DNA from: Cepaea nemoralis
Lineage: Eukaryota; Mollusca; Gastropoda; Stylommatophora; Helicidae
Direction of reading: 5' to 3'
Length of the DNA: 64,000 nt
Assembly: GCA_014155875.1 (NCBI GenBank)
Contig: JACEFZ010003474.1
Coordinates: 380,501-444,500 of the forward strand
Positions 11,034 to 22,450 of this stretch are shown here, piece after piece (the stretch's first letter is position 1; each line of letters opens with the position of its first letter). A program made the position numbers and the translations under genes. Under the pieces are notes generated by a model. It worked only from the letters and a program-made list of their open reading frames with translations, made no database searches and had not been told where the DNA came from.

Positions 11034-11305
11034 CTAGCTGATTGGATTAATCTAAGCCTGGAGATGGCTGATTGGATCAATCTGAATAAGAGTTGGCTGA
11101 TTGGTTCAATCTGAACTCAGAATTGGCTAACTGGATCAATCTGAACTCAGAACAGACTGACTGGGTCAATCTGAACGCGGAGCTGGCTGACTGGATCATT
11201 CTGAATAAGAGCTGGTTGATTGGTTCAATCTGAACTCAGAACTGGCTGACTGGATCAGTCTGAACCCATAGCTGGTTGACTGGATCAATCTGAACCCGGA
11301 CTGAA
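11034..11305 (+). repeat. 30-bp minisatellite (about nine copies)
   Basis: Units resemble GGCTGACTGGATCAATCTGA followed by ACTCAGAACT, with 29-30-bp spacing. Two unit types (ACTCAG and ATAAGAG endings) are interspersed. Confidence 0.9.
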
Positions 11306-11601
11306 TCCACGACAGCCAAGTATTGTCTTTAATAAGAGCAGATGGTGTTTACTGACGATCAGATAGACTGTTTATTTTTGCTGTTTGCCTGGGTGCAGCT
11401 GTCACGATTCCTGACTGCTCAAAGATCATTAGCAGCCATTTCACAGAAACCAGGCAGAACGATCAGCAGCATGTAAAACTCTGTCACAACGATAGCTGGG
11501 ATTATGTTTGTAACACAACCAGTTGTGTTTCTCACGAGGATTCTGATCAGGTTGTGATAGAACTTGAAAATGTTTGGTTGTGGGGCACACTCTCCTGAAG
11601 C

Positions 11602-11772
11602 CCCAGTGGCGGACTGTTCAGGGTATCAGCCAGCCCTCTGGCAAGTGGGTCCAGTGAGACCATGGTGATGTGGGCCCCCTTGAACAATAGACAATATGTT
11701 TAAAATATTAATATACTTTCATTAGCCTTGTCCGCGGGCGGCTAGTATTTGTAGACCCAGTCCGCCACTGGG
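11602..11772. mobile_element. 171-bp MITE with 15-bp terminal inverted repeats
   Basis: CCCAGTGGCGGACTG at 11602-11616 is exactly complementary to CAGTCCGCCACTGGG at 11758-11772. The CAGTGGCGGA terminus suits hAT-derived MITEs. The flanking 8 bases do not match, so the target duplication has been lost or the boundaries differ by a few bases. Confidence 0.7.
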
Positions 11773-12299
11773 AACAGTCGTTAGTGATTGAATTCCCAGC
11801 AATGACAGGAATCATGTTTTCTTATCAGCAGCATTCTAGAGTCGAACAAGCTTCATAAAAAGGACACCAGTCAATTTTCTGAAAATTGTGTGGGATAGAA
11901 CGGCAGCGAGGAATGAAAATGGTCGCTTCCACATGCCGTGGCCTAGAAATATACGCAGGCCAAACACTTCACACTCAGCAACTCTCTGTTATTGGACTGC
12001 TTTTTATACACTTGGTGAAACAGCGGTGATGCATTCTGTTCCCAGCGCCACCTACACCGAGGATGAATTAGAGTCTTAGCTCTAGTTGTTTGCTGACCTT
12101 GACACAAGTTTTCAAGATGTGTGTCGGTAACTGCTTTTCTCTATTTTTCTGCGTCTGCAGTTCAAGCGCGTATTAAGAAACCCAGGCAGCGTGTGATTGT
12201 ATGCAGAGTATAAAATATTGTTGGGTCTTGTTTTTAACTGCTACAACATAGAGACAACCAGAATCAACATATTTTTTTTTTCTGGAATAATAATTAATA
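11773..12299. other. No gene seen
   Basis: Mixed-composition intergenic DNA. A 63-codon frame at 11888-12079 has no recognisable motif. Confidence 0.5.
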
Positions 12300-12302
12300 A
12301 TA

Positions 12303-12400
12303 ATCTTTGTGGACAAAAATGTAAGAGGACTGACCAGGGATCGAGGTGCTTTTCAACGGGCAGTGATGAGAACGACTTTCTGCAAGGACCTGCTGATCAC
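12303..12400 (+). pseudogene. Possible RTE retrotransposon tail remnant
   Basis: Translation shows TRDRGAFQRAVMRTTFCKDL, which resembles YDREVFRKVVMGARFCKGH at the very end of the RTE element at 20600-20663. Only about 25 residues are involved, so chance similarity cannot be excluded. Confidence 0.35.
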
Positions 12401-12710
12401 CACCGAGCATATGTTTGTCTTTTACCACGGCCCATGGACAGAATGGTTTGTTTGGTCTGTACAGGATCACCGCCATTGCACACGGATACTCCCATGCTTG
12501 TTGTATTCTCCTTTCAAAATTACGCAAGCAGAATCGGAGCACAGTGCACAAACATTCTTGCATCTGTTAGGTTCCAACAGTGCGTATGCCACAATCACAC
12601 ATGCTTTCAATGTTCATTTGTAGATACGTTTTAAAATGTGACATTTAACCCCGCCCGACAGAAGTCTATACAGCCTTTCTTTTCAATTTCCACTTGCAGA
12701 TGTATTTTTA

Positions 12711-12930
12711 ATGTCCATTTCTCCCCCCGTCCGTTGGTCTTTACTATCTTTCTATCTGCCTACGTCTCTGCCTATCTGTGTGTCTGATTGTCTGTCTGCA
12801 TCTGTCAGACTACCTATGTATCTATGTTATCCATCCGTACAACCATCTTCACACCTGTCTGTCCCATACATTCTTCTTCTTCTTCCTCCTTCCTCCTCTT
12901 CACCCTCCTGCGTTTCCTTCTTCTCTTTCG
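12711..12930 (+). repeat. Pyrimidine-rich low-complexity tract
   Basis: Decayed CTGT/CTAT-type units grade into CTTCTTCTTCTTCCTCC. The open frames here (76-145 codons, both strands) reflect composition. Confidence 0.8.
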
Positions 12931-13314
12931 CTGTAGTTCTAGTAATGGCGACAAAAGAAGTCCGGTTTCTATATTTCTATGTTGCTGTATTGAAGATCTG
13001 GTTGAGACTCCCAGATAGCTCCACGTCAATGTTTGTTTCCGTGGACCAATGTTCAGTTCGCAACTGACAAAATATATGACTGTCTTAAAGGATATGTCCT
13101 GCTAGTCAGTTCTGCCAGTACTCTTGTGCTCATCAGTGACGGAACCAACTTCAGTCTGTATAAGTGTCTGTTAGTCTGTCCTGGTCTATACTGATACGAA
13201 ACAGGATCATCTGTTTCGCTCGATCAAGGTAGTAATAGCTGTCTTGTTGGCTCAGTTATCTAACAGACTTGATTAGGAGCACCTTTTCATTTAAAAAGTT
13301 ACTTGTGTGTTCTT

Positions 13315-13535
13315 TACACGATGTTGCAATCAACTCCAGCATTTATCGATTGTTTATGATTTATTAGGCAATATTAGTTCAGTAATTTGTCATTCCTTCT
13401 GAACGACCGACACCTCATACCATCGAAATCAACGCAAAGCTTTCAAATTTCCCACAGCTTATCTCGAACCCTCAACTCAGTGTAACGGCAAATTATAAAA
13501 CTGCGCGTTTCACTATCCTCTAAGCCACAGTACGG
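13315..13535 (+). repeat. SINE-like family A copy
   Basis: TTTACACGATGTTGCAATCA ACTCCAGCATTTATCG, then TTATTAGGCAATATTAGTTC, CTTCTGAACGACCGACACC, ATCGAAATCAACGCAAAGC and AAACTGCGCGTTTCACTATC follow the full family order. The best partner is 33535-33765. Confidence 0.85.
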
Positions 13536-14289
13536 TAGCCTTTACATAGAAGGTGATTTATTTAACTATTTGTTCTCTCTGTGTTCCTTTAGCTGCTCTA
13601 CCATGTCTAATAACCTCGTGAGTTGTCATCTTCGAGGACCACAATGATGTCATAACAACCCACCTCCCACCCCACATTGACTAGCCTCCCGGGGCAATGG
13701 TGCGGGAAGCAGGAGTTGACGTCACAAACATTAGATCGGCAAGGGAAAATCGCACAAATATAGGTCACATCGGTCGTCGCCCTGACAAATTTCTCAATGA
13801 AAACATTTGGCCATAACAGAATATTTGTGTACATTGTAAACAGGAAGCCAAATCCTGTTGCTGAACAGAAAGACCATCTCTTGTGACGGCGTAAAGGCGT
13901 AACTTGGGTAAATATTGCTGTCAAGCGGATGTGAGGTCACAGCAAAACCAACATCACATTCTAGCGGACGAAGAGTGATGTTTGTCTAACTGTTGATTGT
14001 ATACGTGCAATTCTTTTCTTTCATTCTTATGGTTCATTCACAAGAGAACAACACATAAAATTCCATGCCCAAGTCGAAAACACATAGACACACAACACAC
14101 AATATAACTAAGAGACTTAGAAGATGAAACAGTAACAGACGAAATCCTTAACAACGGAACAAGAACAAAAAGATGATAAATATATAAACAAACAAAGCAA
14201 ATGTCTACTTCCATAGTTGCTTGTTCGATCAAGGAAAATGAGAACTGAACACTGACTTCTTGTACAGACAGCAATGTCAAATTAGAGAT
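13536..14289. other. No gene seen
   Basis: Frames of 105 codons (13607-13924, minus) and 117 codons (14038-14391, minus) have no recognisable domain, no splice context and SINE-derived sequence in the second. I do not call them. Confidence 0.5.
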
Positions 14290-14365
14290 CGTAAAATTTC
14301 CTAGACAATCAACCTGAGTTTGATCGCAATGTCCGGCAAAGGACATGCAATATTTATATGGTGTT
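14290..14365 (-). repeat. SINE-like family A partial copy
   Basis: Minus strand: GCATGTCCTTTGCCGGACAT followed by TGCGATCAAACTCAGGTTGA. Confidence 0.7.
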
Positions 14366-14389
14366 TGTCCATCAAGAATGATGATGACC

Positions 14390-14742
14390 ATTCATTTCAT
14401 CCAATGGGGTTGACAGTTTGCAGCCGTGAGTTCTAAGGTGGCTGGCAAGGCGGCACGGCCTATTATGGCTCGAAGTATTCTTTGACAATGTGGGAAAAGA
14501 ATGCTTGACGTTCCAGGAGGGGGAATCTCCTGCAGTGGTCTCTCCCCTCCCTCCCCAGCCCTTGCGCACAATTTTTTTCGCAGATCTTGCAGTCCTGTTT
14601 GCTTCACAAGTGACTACACCCTTGCGTAATGATGAACACCACGAGTTTCGATCTTTGGCAGCAGCCTCCAAAGTGTCGTGATGAATTTCAAAAAGCTTTT
14701 AGTGAGATCTTAAGAGTGTCTTTAAAACGTTTCCTCTGGCCG
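14390..14742 (-). pseudogene. C-terminal fragment of a non-LTR retrotransposon ORF2 with zinc-finger-like tail
   Basis: Minus-strand translation begins GGQRKRFKDTLKISLKAF, breaks by a one-base frameshift near 14692, and continues HHDTLEAAAKDRNSW and LRKGVVTCEANRTARS. It closes with FPTLSKNTSSHNRPCRLASH LRTH. The order (basic KRFKDTLK helix, DR-W motif, R-rich linker, Cys/His tail ending SHLRTH) is a common C-terminus of non-LTR elements in marine invertebrates. The finger cysteines are mostly mutated, so the piece is dead. Confidence 0.7.
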
Positions 14743-15331
<589 letters not shown>

Positions 15332-15337
15332 AATTGA

Positions 15338-15417
15338 ATGAAGAATTACTTGCGCGATGAATTTGATTAAAGTGAGGAAGAGTTGCGTAATTAGTCGACC
15401 ACACTCTCTCGCCAAAA
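15338..15417 (-). repeat. Family G repeat, inverted partner of 17556-17634
   Basis: On the minus strand: GCGAGAGAGTGTGGTCGACT, then ACGCAACTCTTCCTCACTTT, AATCAAATTCAT and GCAAGTAATTCTTCAT. The same order appears on the plus strand at 17556-17634 with scattered substitutions. Confidence 0.85.
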
Positions 15418-15859
15418 TCAGTCTGAATCCAGAGACAAGACAAGTCAAGACGATTGGGGACGAATACAGGTGAAGTGGATGACCAGGGCGCTCATTACGT
15501 TCCACAATGCTTTGCAGGTAAACGCCGTCTTGCCCGTTGAATCATCAACGATTTCTTCCACGCAGTCTGCTGAATCCTGTCTTCACATGTTGGGTAGGCA
15601 TACCCTAGTTCACCTATTGACTATTGGTTTGACGCCGAATCTGTTACCTTCGCCTGGTTTTGCCGGTCTGTCACAGCCGTTGCCCAGGGGGTGGCCGCTG
15701 TCGCATGCTGACAACAACTAGGAGCCACAAGCGTGAGCTGGATGTCAGGCTTGGACCAGTGGGGAATGGGCCCTGAAAATGGCGTGACAGCCATCCTTAC
15801 CAAAGGTACTACCGATGCCTTTTCATCCCAGAACTCCGCCCCCCCCCCCCATAGACATC

Positions 15860-15863
<4 letters not shown>

Positions 15864-15918
<55 letters not shown>

Positions 15919-15979
15919 GGCAGGCAGACAGACAGACAGACAGACAGGCAGGCAGGCAGACAGACAGACAGACAGACAG
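15864..15979 (+). repeat. (CAGA)n microsatellite with CAGG interruptions
   Basis: About 28 tetranucleotide units, with CAGGCAGG blocks at two places. It is preceded by a run of C (15838-15850). Complementary (CTGT)n/(CTGC)n sequence lies at 17155-17520. Confidence 0.98.
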
Positions 15980-16284
15980 GGGAGATGGAGAGTCATGATC
16001 GCCAATATCTGCTCAGACAAGACACACGAAGAAGGAGAAACTTCTAGCTGCATGTACTCTACAGTACTTTACAATCAACCCCGGCTTTTATTGGCTGTTC
16101 ACGACGTTCTAGACAATTGTACGTTCAGCAGTTTGCCACTACACGACGGTGTGTTTCTTAGAGGAGAACGAGACGCACGGTTTCATAATTCCACGTCACA
16201 CGGAGTCGAGGGTTCGAAATCAGCTGCGGGGAAGCAGGCTGTTTTGTGTTGATTTATATGGTTTGAGGCGTCGGCGGTTTATAA

Positions 16285-16545
16285 AGGAATGGCAAACTAC
16301 TGAAATAACATTGCCTAGTAAATCACAAACAGCCAATGCACTCTGTGATTAATTGCAACTTCCCGTAAAGGACATGCAAAAACGCAGTTTGCCATTACCT
16401 TCTGAACGGCCGACGCCTCAAACCATAACATTGTGAAAATCAACGCAAACGTCTGCGGTTGATTTATGACCCAGTATTCGGTATCACAGCCGGGGAACGC
16501 AGTTTCAACTACGTTCACTAACCTGCAAGCCAAAACGCCGAGGGG
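16285..16545. repeat. SINE-like family A, two pieces in inverted arrangement
   Basis: 16285-16385 is the 5' part on the minus strand (reading TTGCATGTCCTTTACGGGAA, then GATTTACTAGGCAATGTTAT). 16386-16545 is the 3' part on the plus strand (GCAGTTTGCCATTACCTTCT GAACGGCCGACGCC, then ATCAACGCAAACGTCTGCGG). The shared TTTGCCATT motif sits at both ends, so the copy looks internally inverted or formed by twin priming. Confidence 0.75.
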
Positions 16546-17154
16546 AAGGAGTTATCTCTATTATTAGAATGATTGGTGGATACTAAAGTCCCGGTCTAAA
16601 TATGTGGCGTGTTTATCTCCCAGTATAATGGTTCATTCACCCCTGTGATCTAAATACACACAATTCCTTGCTGAAATCAGGAAGTATTGGTGAGAATGCG
16701 CAGATACCACTGCTTCGCTGAAAACGGATACGACTTTAAGCAACGTCATTTTCGCGAGGAAGAAAACAATGCTAGATGTATTAATGGTGGCCTGTATATC
16801 CGCAGCCGTTTTATTCCATGTTTTAATGGTTCATTCATCGGTGGGAAATGAATAAATAAAACTCCTGGTTGCAGTAGGATGTGTCGTTCAAGGGGTGCCA
16901 AGATCACTGCCGCGGAGTAAATGGATGCGACGCATCCGTTGTCAAGAATGGTGGTTTCAACTGTACCTAGCTTATTGTTCACTCACGATGCTTTAGGGGC
17001 AGCAACATAAGCTAATTGCGATATAGCTGTGAACATTTACCAGTAAAGTACATTAGCTGTCTTTATTTAAATGAACAAAGCAAGGGCACAACGATTATAG
17101 CGGACATTGTCGTCATAAAACCTTCATCAGCTAACAAAAAACAATGATAATTCA
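16546..17154. other. No gene seen
   Basis: Non-repetitive at this scale, with no coding signal. Confidence 0.5.
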
Positions 17155-17446
17155 ATGTTAATATTAACTGTCTGTCCTTCAATCCTTCCGTCGTTCTGGC
17201 TGTCTGTCTGTCTGCCTGCCTGCCTACCTGACTGCCTGCCTACCTGCCTGCCTGCCTACCTGCCTGCCAGTCTGTCTATTTGTTCGTCCGTCTGTCCTTC
17301 CGTCCATCCGCCTATCTGTATAACTGTCTGTCCTTCCGTCCGTACGGCTGAAATTCTCCCTTGCTCATCCCTCCGTCTGTCCGTCCGCTCGCATGTTTGC
17401 CTGACAGTATGTCTGTCTATCTGCCTGCCTGCCTGCCTGCCTGCCA

Positions 17447-17498
<52 letters not shown>

Positions 17499-17520
17499 CG
17501 TTAGTGTCCGTCCGTCCGCC
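17155..17520 (+). repeat. (CTGT)n/(CTGC)n/(CCGT)n tetranucleotide tract
   Basis: Long imperfect array of CTGT, CTGC, CTAC and CCGT units, with a pure (CTGT)n core at about 17449-17498. The 206-codon frame across it is an artefact of repeat phase. Confidence 0.95.
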
Positions 17521-17555
17521 CGTTTATCCTGTCCTCATATCTTTTTTCCTCATCA

Positions 17556-17634
17556 TACGAGAGAGTGTGGTCGAGAAATTATGCAACTCTTCCCCACTTT
17601 AATCCAATTCATAGGGCAAGTCATTCTTCATCTG
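17556..17634 (+). repeat. Family G repeat, partner of 15338-15417
   Basis: GAGAGAGTGTGGTCGAGAAA, then TGCAACTCTTCCCCACTTTA, ATCCAATTCAT and GCAAGTCATTCTTCAT, complementary in order to the copy at 15338. Confidence 0.85.
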
Positions 17635-17807
17635 ACTTCGCCAATGTATTTTTACCCGTCTGTCTGTCCATTAGTTATTTCATTGAATATTGACTTTGTC
17701 CCTGATTATTCAATAAGTTTGGGGATGTTGACATTGTCATTCTATTCTATTAGTTTTAACGTATCTCCAATATAAATTATCTTGTTTTTGAAGCTTGCAG
17801 TCTTTCT

Positions 17808-20663
17808 CTCTGTATGAGGGAAAGCTTAAAGTTGTATGTGATGAGATTGAAAGGTTAAAATATTCAAATTTTAGGAATTAGTGAACATCGTTAGAGAGGC
17901 AAAGGACAGTTTACAACTGAAAATGGAAGTCTTTTCATTTATTCTGGTAGAGACGTCGGGGGCCAGAGTGGAGTGGCATTTTGTTTAGATAAAATAACTG
18001 CAAAAGCTTTAATAGAAATAACCCAGTTAGTGATAGAATCCTCACTATTAGACTTAAAGGCCGTCTAAAAAAAAAAACACCTCTCATACAGATATATGCA
18101 CCTACTTCAAAAGCAGAGGAGAACGAAATTGAAGATTTTTACAACACACTGCAAAACACATTAAATACAATTGGTCATAATGGTATAGCAATAATAATGG
18201 GAGATTTTAATGCAAAAGTAGAAGAGCTGAAAATGAGAGACACGTTTTAGGAAAATTTAGGTTGGGAAATAGAAATGATGCAGGTGACAAATTAATTGAA
18301 TTTTGCACATAAAATGAGTTAACGATAGCCAACACACTTTTTAAACAACACCCAAGAAGACTCTTCACATGGAAGTCCCCGGACAGTATTACCAAAAACC
18401 AGATAGATTATATTTTAATACAAAGAAGATGGAGATCAGCATAACATCTGCAAAAACCCTACGAAGTGCAGACTTTGATACATATCATCAGCTGTTAGAA
18501 GCAGATCTGAAATTAAAACTCAGAAAACTTATCCAAGGACGAAGACCACTTCGTTTTGATCTCACAAAAATACCAGATGCATACAACGTAGAAGTTAAAA
18601 ATCGTTTTGGGGTCTTGATGTCTGTACAAGAGGAATTGACACCTGATGAACTGGCAGTACAAACTAGATATCTTGATAACTGCAGCCAAAGATTTAATTC
18701 CGATCAACAACAACAACAAAAAAAGCAACACAAGGCATGGATTACATCAGACACGTTAGAATTAACAAAACAACGAAGGGAACTTAAACAGAAAGGAGGT
18801 GAATCCGATAACAGCAGGATGAGGTATAAATCTTTAACTCGAGAAATAAGAAAGAACACAAGAAAGGACAAAAATCAACACACACAAGATTGTTGCACCA
18901 AAATAGAGCAATATCGTAAGACTGGAAGATATTACGAAATATTCAAAGAAATGAAGTTATTGACAAGAAAATTTCAACCTCAATTGAATGTTATCTGTGA
19001 CAAGTTGGGAAATACCCTAACAGAATCTAGACAAATTTTAGAAAGATGGCAGGAGTACTGCAGTGGAATGTATGATATGAGTGACACTGAGGATCAGGAT
19101 ATAAAGGAGATACCTGAGCCAATGACAGCAGAGACAGAACCCGAACCCTCACTAGATGAAATTGCATGGGCAATGAAGAACCTGAAGAATGGTAAATCAC
19201 CTGGATGTGATGAGATACCAGCTGAACTAATAAAACCGGGAGGAGAAGAAAGCATACAAATCTATCACGCATTATGTAAAAAGATATGGAAATATGGTAT
19301 ATGGCCAAGAGAATGGAAGAGAACTATCTTCATTCCAATACCAAAATAGGGCAATATGAAATTATGCACCAACTATAAAATCGTTGCCCTGATCAGTCAT
19401 GCAAGTAAAATTCTACTAAACATCACAATGGGAAGACTTTGTAAGAAAATGGAAGAAGAAATTAACGTGGTTCAAGCTGGATTTAGACAAGGAAGAGGAA
19501 CAAGAGATCACATTCTCAACATGTGTTTAATAATAGAGAAGTGCAGAGAATTTAATGTAAACATATTCTCATGTTTTGTGGATTATTCAAAGGCATTTGA
19601 CTGTGTACAACATCAGAAACTTTGTGAAATCTTGAGGAATATGGGCTTTCCATCACATGTAAAACAACTCTCTTAAAAACTCTATCTAGACCAACAAGCA
19701 GCGGTTAGAATAGATGGCGAGACATCAGATTGGTTTGACATCAAGCAAGGAGTCCGTCAGGGATGTGTGCTGTCCCCCTATTTGTGTAACCTGTACGCTA
19801 AAAATATAATGAGAAATGTAAGAGATGATATAAACAGGGAGCTATATGATGCCCTAAATATCGGTGGTCATGACATACCGGAGATTCGATATGCTGATGA
19901 TACAGTATTGCTATCCACAACACAGAATGGTATAGAAAACCTAATAGCCTCAACCCAATTGAATAGTGAAAATCACAACTTATATCTTAACGTAGCAAAA
20001 ACAAAAATAATGCATACAGATAAAACTACTATGGAGAAAGAAATATATGTTAAAGAGGAAAAATTGGAGGTGGTGGAAAATTTTGAATATCTTGGGTCAT
20101 TGATTACCAACAACGGTGACACAATGAAAGAAATTAAACGACGACTATCAATTGCTCTTCAAAGACTAAAACAACTGAATAAATTATGGAGTGGGACAGA
20201 TAGAACTACAAACATTAGATTTTTAAGAGCATGCATCTTTCCCATTGCAACATACGCCTGTGAGACCTGGACACTTACTAAACAAGCTGAACAGCGCATA
20301 AATGCCTTTGAAAATAAATGTTATAGACGAGTTCTAAGAATATCTTGGGTAAAGAAAAGAGCAAATGCATTCATACTTCAAGAGCTGAATATTGAAGAGG
20401 GTTGGCTATTAAAGACGATAAAACAAAGAAAATTGAAATATTTTTGTCACTTGAAACGTCACGAAAGTTTGGAGAGAAAAATAATGGAGGAGTATATGCC
20501 TGGGAAGAGAGGAAGAGGAAGGCCAAAGAGAAGATGGGTGCAGGATGTGGTGGATGGTCTCCAGATGGGTGTATCGGACGCGGGACATCTTGCTTACGAT
20601 CGAGAGGTTTTCCGGAAAGTTGTTATGGGAGCGAGGTTCTGCAAAGGACATGCTACTGAATGA
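17808..20663 (+). pseudogene. RTE-type non-LTR retrotransposon (endonuclease + reverse transcriptase), nearly full length, inactivated
   Basis: The frame starts near YEGKLKVVCDEIERL and runs through an APE-type endonuclease: ISEHRWRGKGQFTTE, then MGDFNAKVE near 18200 and TWKSPDS..NQIDYIL at 18367-18410. The reverse transcriptase follows: NLKNGKSPGCDEIPAELIK (19170-19230), QAGFRQGRGTRDHI, FVDYSKAFDCV (motif A), QGVRQGCVLSPYLCNLY (motif B) and RYADDT (motif C, YADD at 19890-19901). The C-terminus is basic, GKRGRGRPKRRWVQDV, ending FCKGHATE. Damage: a shift near 18230, a stop at 18310, a shift near 18440, and in-frame stops at 19347 and 19674. The endonuclease SDH-type motif is altered to DTYH. 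From 18440 on, the frame is otherwise continuous, so the insertion is fairly recent. ORF2 of such elements nicks DNA and copies its own RNA in place. Confidence 0.93.
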
Positions 20664-20672
20664 ATGAATGAG
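20657..20672 (+). repeat. (TGAA)n 3' tail of the RTE element
   Basis: Three to four TGAA units overlap and follow the stop codon. Short tandem tails instead of poly-A are typical of the RTE clade, and this one marks the 3' end of the insertion. Confidence 0.75.
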
Positions 20673-20999
20673 TCTTTCTCTCACACTTCATATGGCACAG
20701 ATGCAACTACTAATTACTAATGTGCGGTGTTATTAGTTTAGATGCGGCTATATTAATAGACAGATGAAGGGATAGATCAAAGAAAACATGTATAAAGCAA
20801 GCATGCATAGGATTAAAGAGATCGGTGCAAGACAGCCGGAAAACTGTGGCGTAAAAAGATGATACATCTTTGCCACCAGCTAAAGGGCTTGAATACTTGA
20901 TGAATATTATGTTAATGTGATATTACCTGCACCTTTCAGGACAAACTCTGTGGAAATGTGAACAAGCTCAAGTTGGCTGCTGCTTTCGTTAACTATACG
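20673..20999. other. No gene seen
   Basis: AT-rich spacer between the RTE element and the RNase H fragment. Confidence 0.5.
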
Positions 21000-21024
21000 C
21001 AGGTGGACGTCTGAAGGTGTACGA

Positions 21025-21129
21025 AGAAGGAGGTTGTGCCGATGTTATTAACGTCCTTAAAGACATGTCGAGAACAGAGGACTTTGACGTCAGTGAATCC
21101 ACATCGTTGTCCAGGGTGAAAGACTTGGG

Positions 21130-21133
<4 letters not shown>
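21025..21133 (+). pseudogene. Short fragment of the RNase H element
   Basis: Positions 21035-21133 repeat 22927-23028 almost base for base (GCCGATGTTATTAACGTCCT onward, ending GACTTGGGAGTAAGAA), with only a few substitutions. It breaks off exactly where the GAA array begins. Confidence 0.9.
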
Positions 21134-21162
<29 letters not shown>

Positions 21163-21400
21163 AAGAAGAAGAAGAAGAAGAAGAAGAAGAAGAAGCGGCA
21201 GCAGCAGCAGCAGCAGCAGCAGAAGAAGAAGAAGAAGAAGAAGAAGAAGAAGAAGAAGAAGAAGAAGAAGAAGAAGAAGAAGAAGAAGAATAAGAAGGAG
21301 GAGGAGGAGACGAAGAAGAAGAAGAAGAAGAAAGAAGAAGAAGAAGAAGAAGAAGAAGAAGAAGAAGAAGAAGAAGAAGAAGAAGAAGAAGAAGAAGAAA
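21134..21400 (+). repeat. Compound (GAA)n/(GCA)n/(GAA)n microsatellite
   Basis: About 20 GAA units, then about nine GCA units (21195-21220), then a long GAA run with GGA and CGA interruptions. It is a long purine-pyrimidine mirror tract on its outer parts. The 143-codon Arg/Lys-rich frame is an artefact. Confidence 0.98.
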
Positions 21401-21660
21401 CAGACGATATTAATTGTAGTTTGTTATGTGCTGACTATGAGTCTGTAACCATAACTTATAACCCATAGAGCACATGGAATTTCCCCCACGGTTGGTGGTG
21501 ATGTTTCTATCTCTTTAAATGCGCATTTATAGTTGCCATTTAAACTTAGCTATTTCCTGGAATTGTTTTATGATTCTGAAAGAAGCGTTTTAGAAATATA
21601 ACCAGTCATAAAACGAAACAAAGAGTTCATGAAAATGCTGTCCACAAGTACTGCCTGTCC
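21401..21660. other. Spacer between the two trinucleotide arrays
   Basis: No gene or known element seen. Confidence 0.5.
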
Positions 21661-21664
21661 ATTT

Positions 21665-21800
21665 TCTTCTTCTTCTTCTTCTTCTTCTTCTTCTTCTTCT
21701 TCTTCTTCTTCTTCTTCTTCTTCTTCTTCTTCTTCTTCTTCTTCTTCTGCTGCTGCTGCTGCTGCTGCTGATGCTGCTGCTGCTGCTACTACTGCCGCTG
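21665..21800 (+). repeat. Compound (TTC)n/(TGC)n microsatellite
   Basis: About 28 TTC units, then about 15 TGC-type units with GAT, ACT and CCG interruptions. It is the complementary motif pair, in mirrored order, to the array at 21134-21400. Confidence 0.98.
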
Positions 21801-21984
21801 CTCTGTCTATTCATATAATTCTTACTCTAACGTAATAAACTGTCATTTTCACGTGCAATTACAGTTATAAATGTAATGAAGAGAATGAATTAACGTTAGT
21901 GCTTGGAAATAACGGGTTATTGCAATAACCATCTCAGACATAAAGCTTACAGTGTTAAGTATGATGTTAGCGTGACATTCAATC

Positions 21985-22150
21985 TCAGCATGATTTGGCT
22001 GTGTGTTATTTACTTGGCAAATTTTACGTTCAGTTGTTGGCCATTGCTTTCTGAGCAAAAAACGCTCATGATATCGAAATAAACATAAGGCGGTCTGCTT
22101 CCAAATCCCCTGCAGTTGATTTCGAACCCTCTACTTCATATGTCGGGAGA
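21985..22150 (+). repeat. SINE-like family A diverged copy
   Basis: CAGCATGATTTGGCTGTGTG, then TTACTTGGCAAATTTTACG, GTTGGCCATTGCTTTCTGAG, GCGGTCTGCTTCCAAATCCC and GTTGATTTCGAACCCTC follow the family order. Confidence 0.65.
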
Positions 22151-22324
22151 ATCGCGAAAAGCGTTCATTGTCCAGTGTTTACTGTCCCTAATCCATAACG
22201 CCGGCAAGTTTGATTTAATATTTTCCAACAGACATTGTCTTGGACAGAAAGGCGACGTAAAATGGAACTTAGTTCCAGGAAACGGTACGGCAGCATACAT
22301 TGTTAACAGTACCTTATGGCCAAT

Positions 22325-22430
22325 CTTCAACAGCTAAGCCTTGCGTCACTGCCAAGTGTGGACGTTCTCACAGTCGTCAAAGTATAACAAGACTTCACCT
22401 AGCGCTGGCGGGAGCCCTAGCGAAGTTGAT
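22325..22430 (+). repeat. Dispersed repeat family D fragment
   Basis: TTGCGTCACTGCCAAGTGTG, ACGTTCTCACAG, CAAGACTTCACCTAGCGCT matches the unit seen in tandem at 26590-26900. It ends just before the RNase H frame. Confidence 0.6.
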
Positions 22431-22450
22431 AGCGAACTGCATTTAATATA

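Noticed and set aside
12197..12634. 145- and 104-codon plus-strand frames as genes
   Set aside because: Overlapping frames in different phases with no domain. Only a short RTE-like tail match is noteworthy, and that is listed at low confidence.
21017..21835. Arg/Lys-, Ser- and Ala-rich proteins across the trinucleotide arrays
   Set aside because: Frames follow GAA, TTC, GCA and TGC repeats and have no flanking coding sequence.
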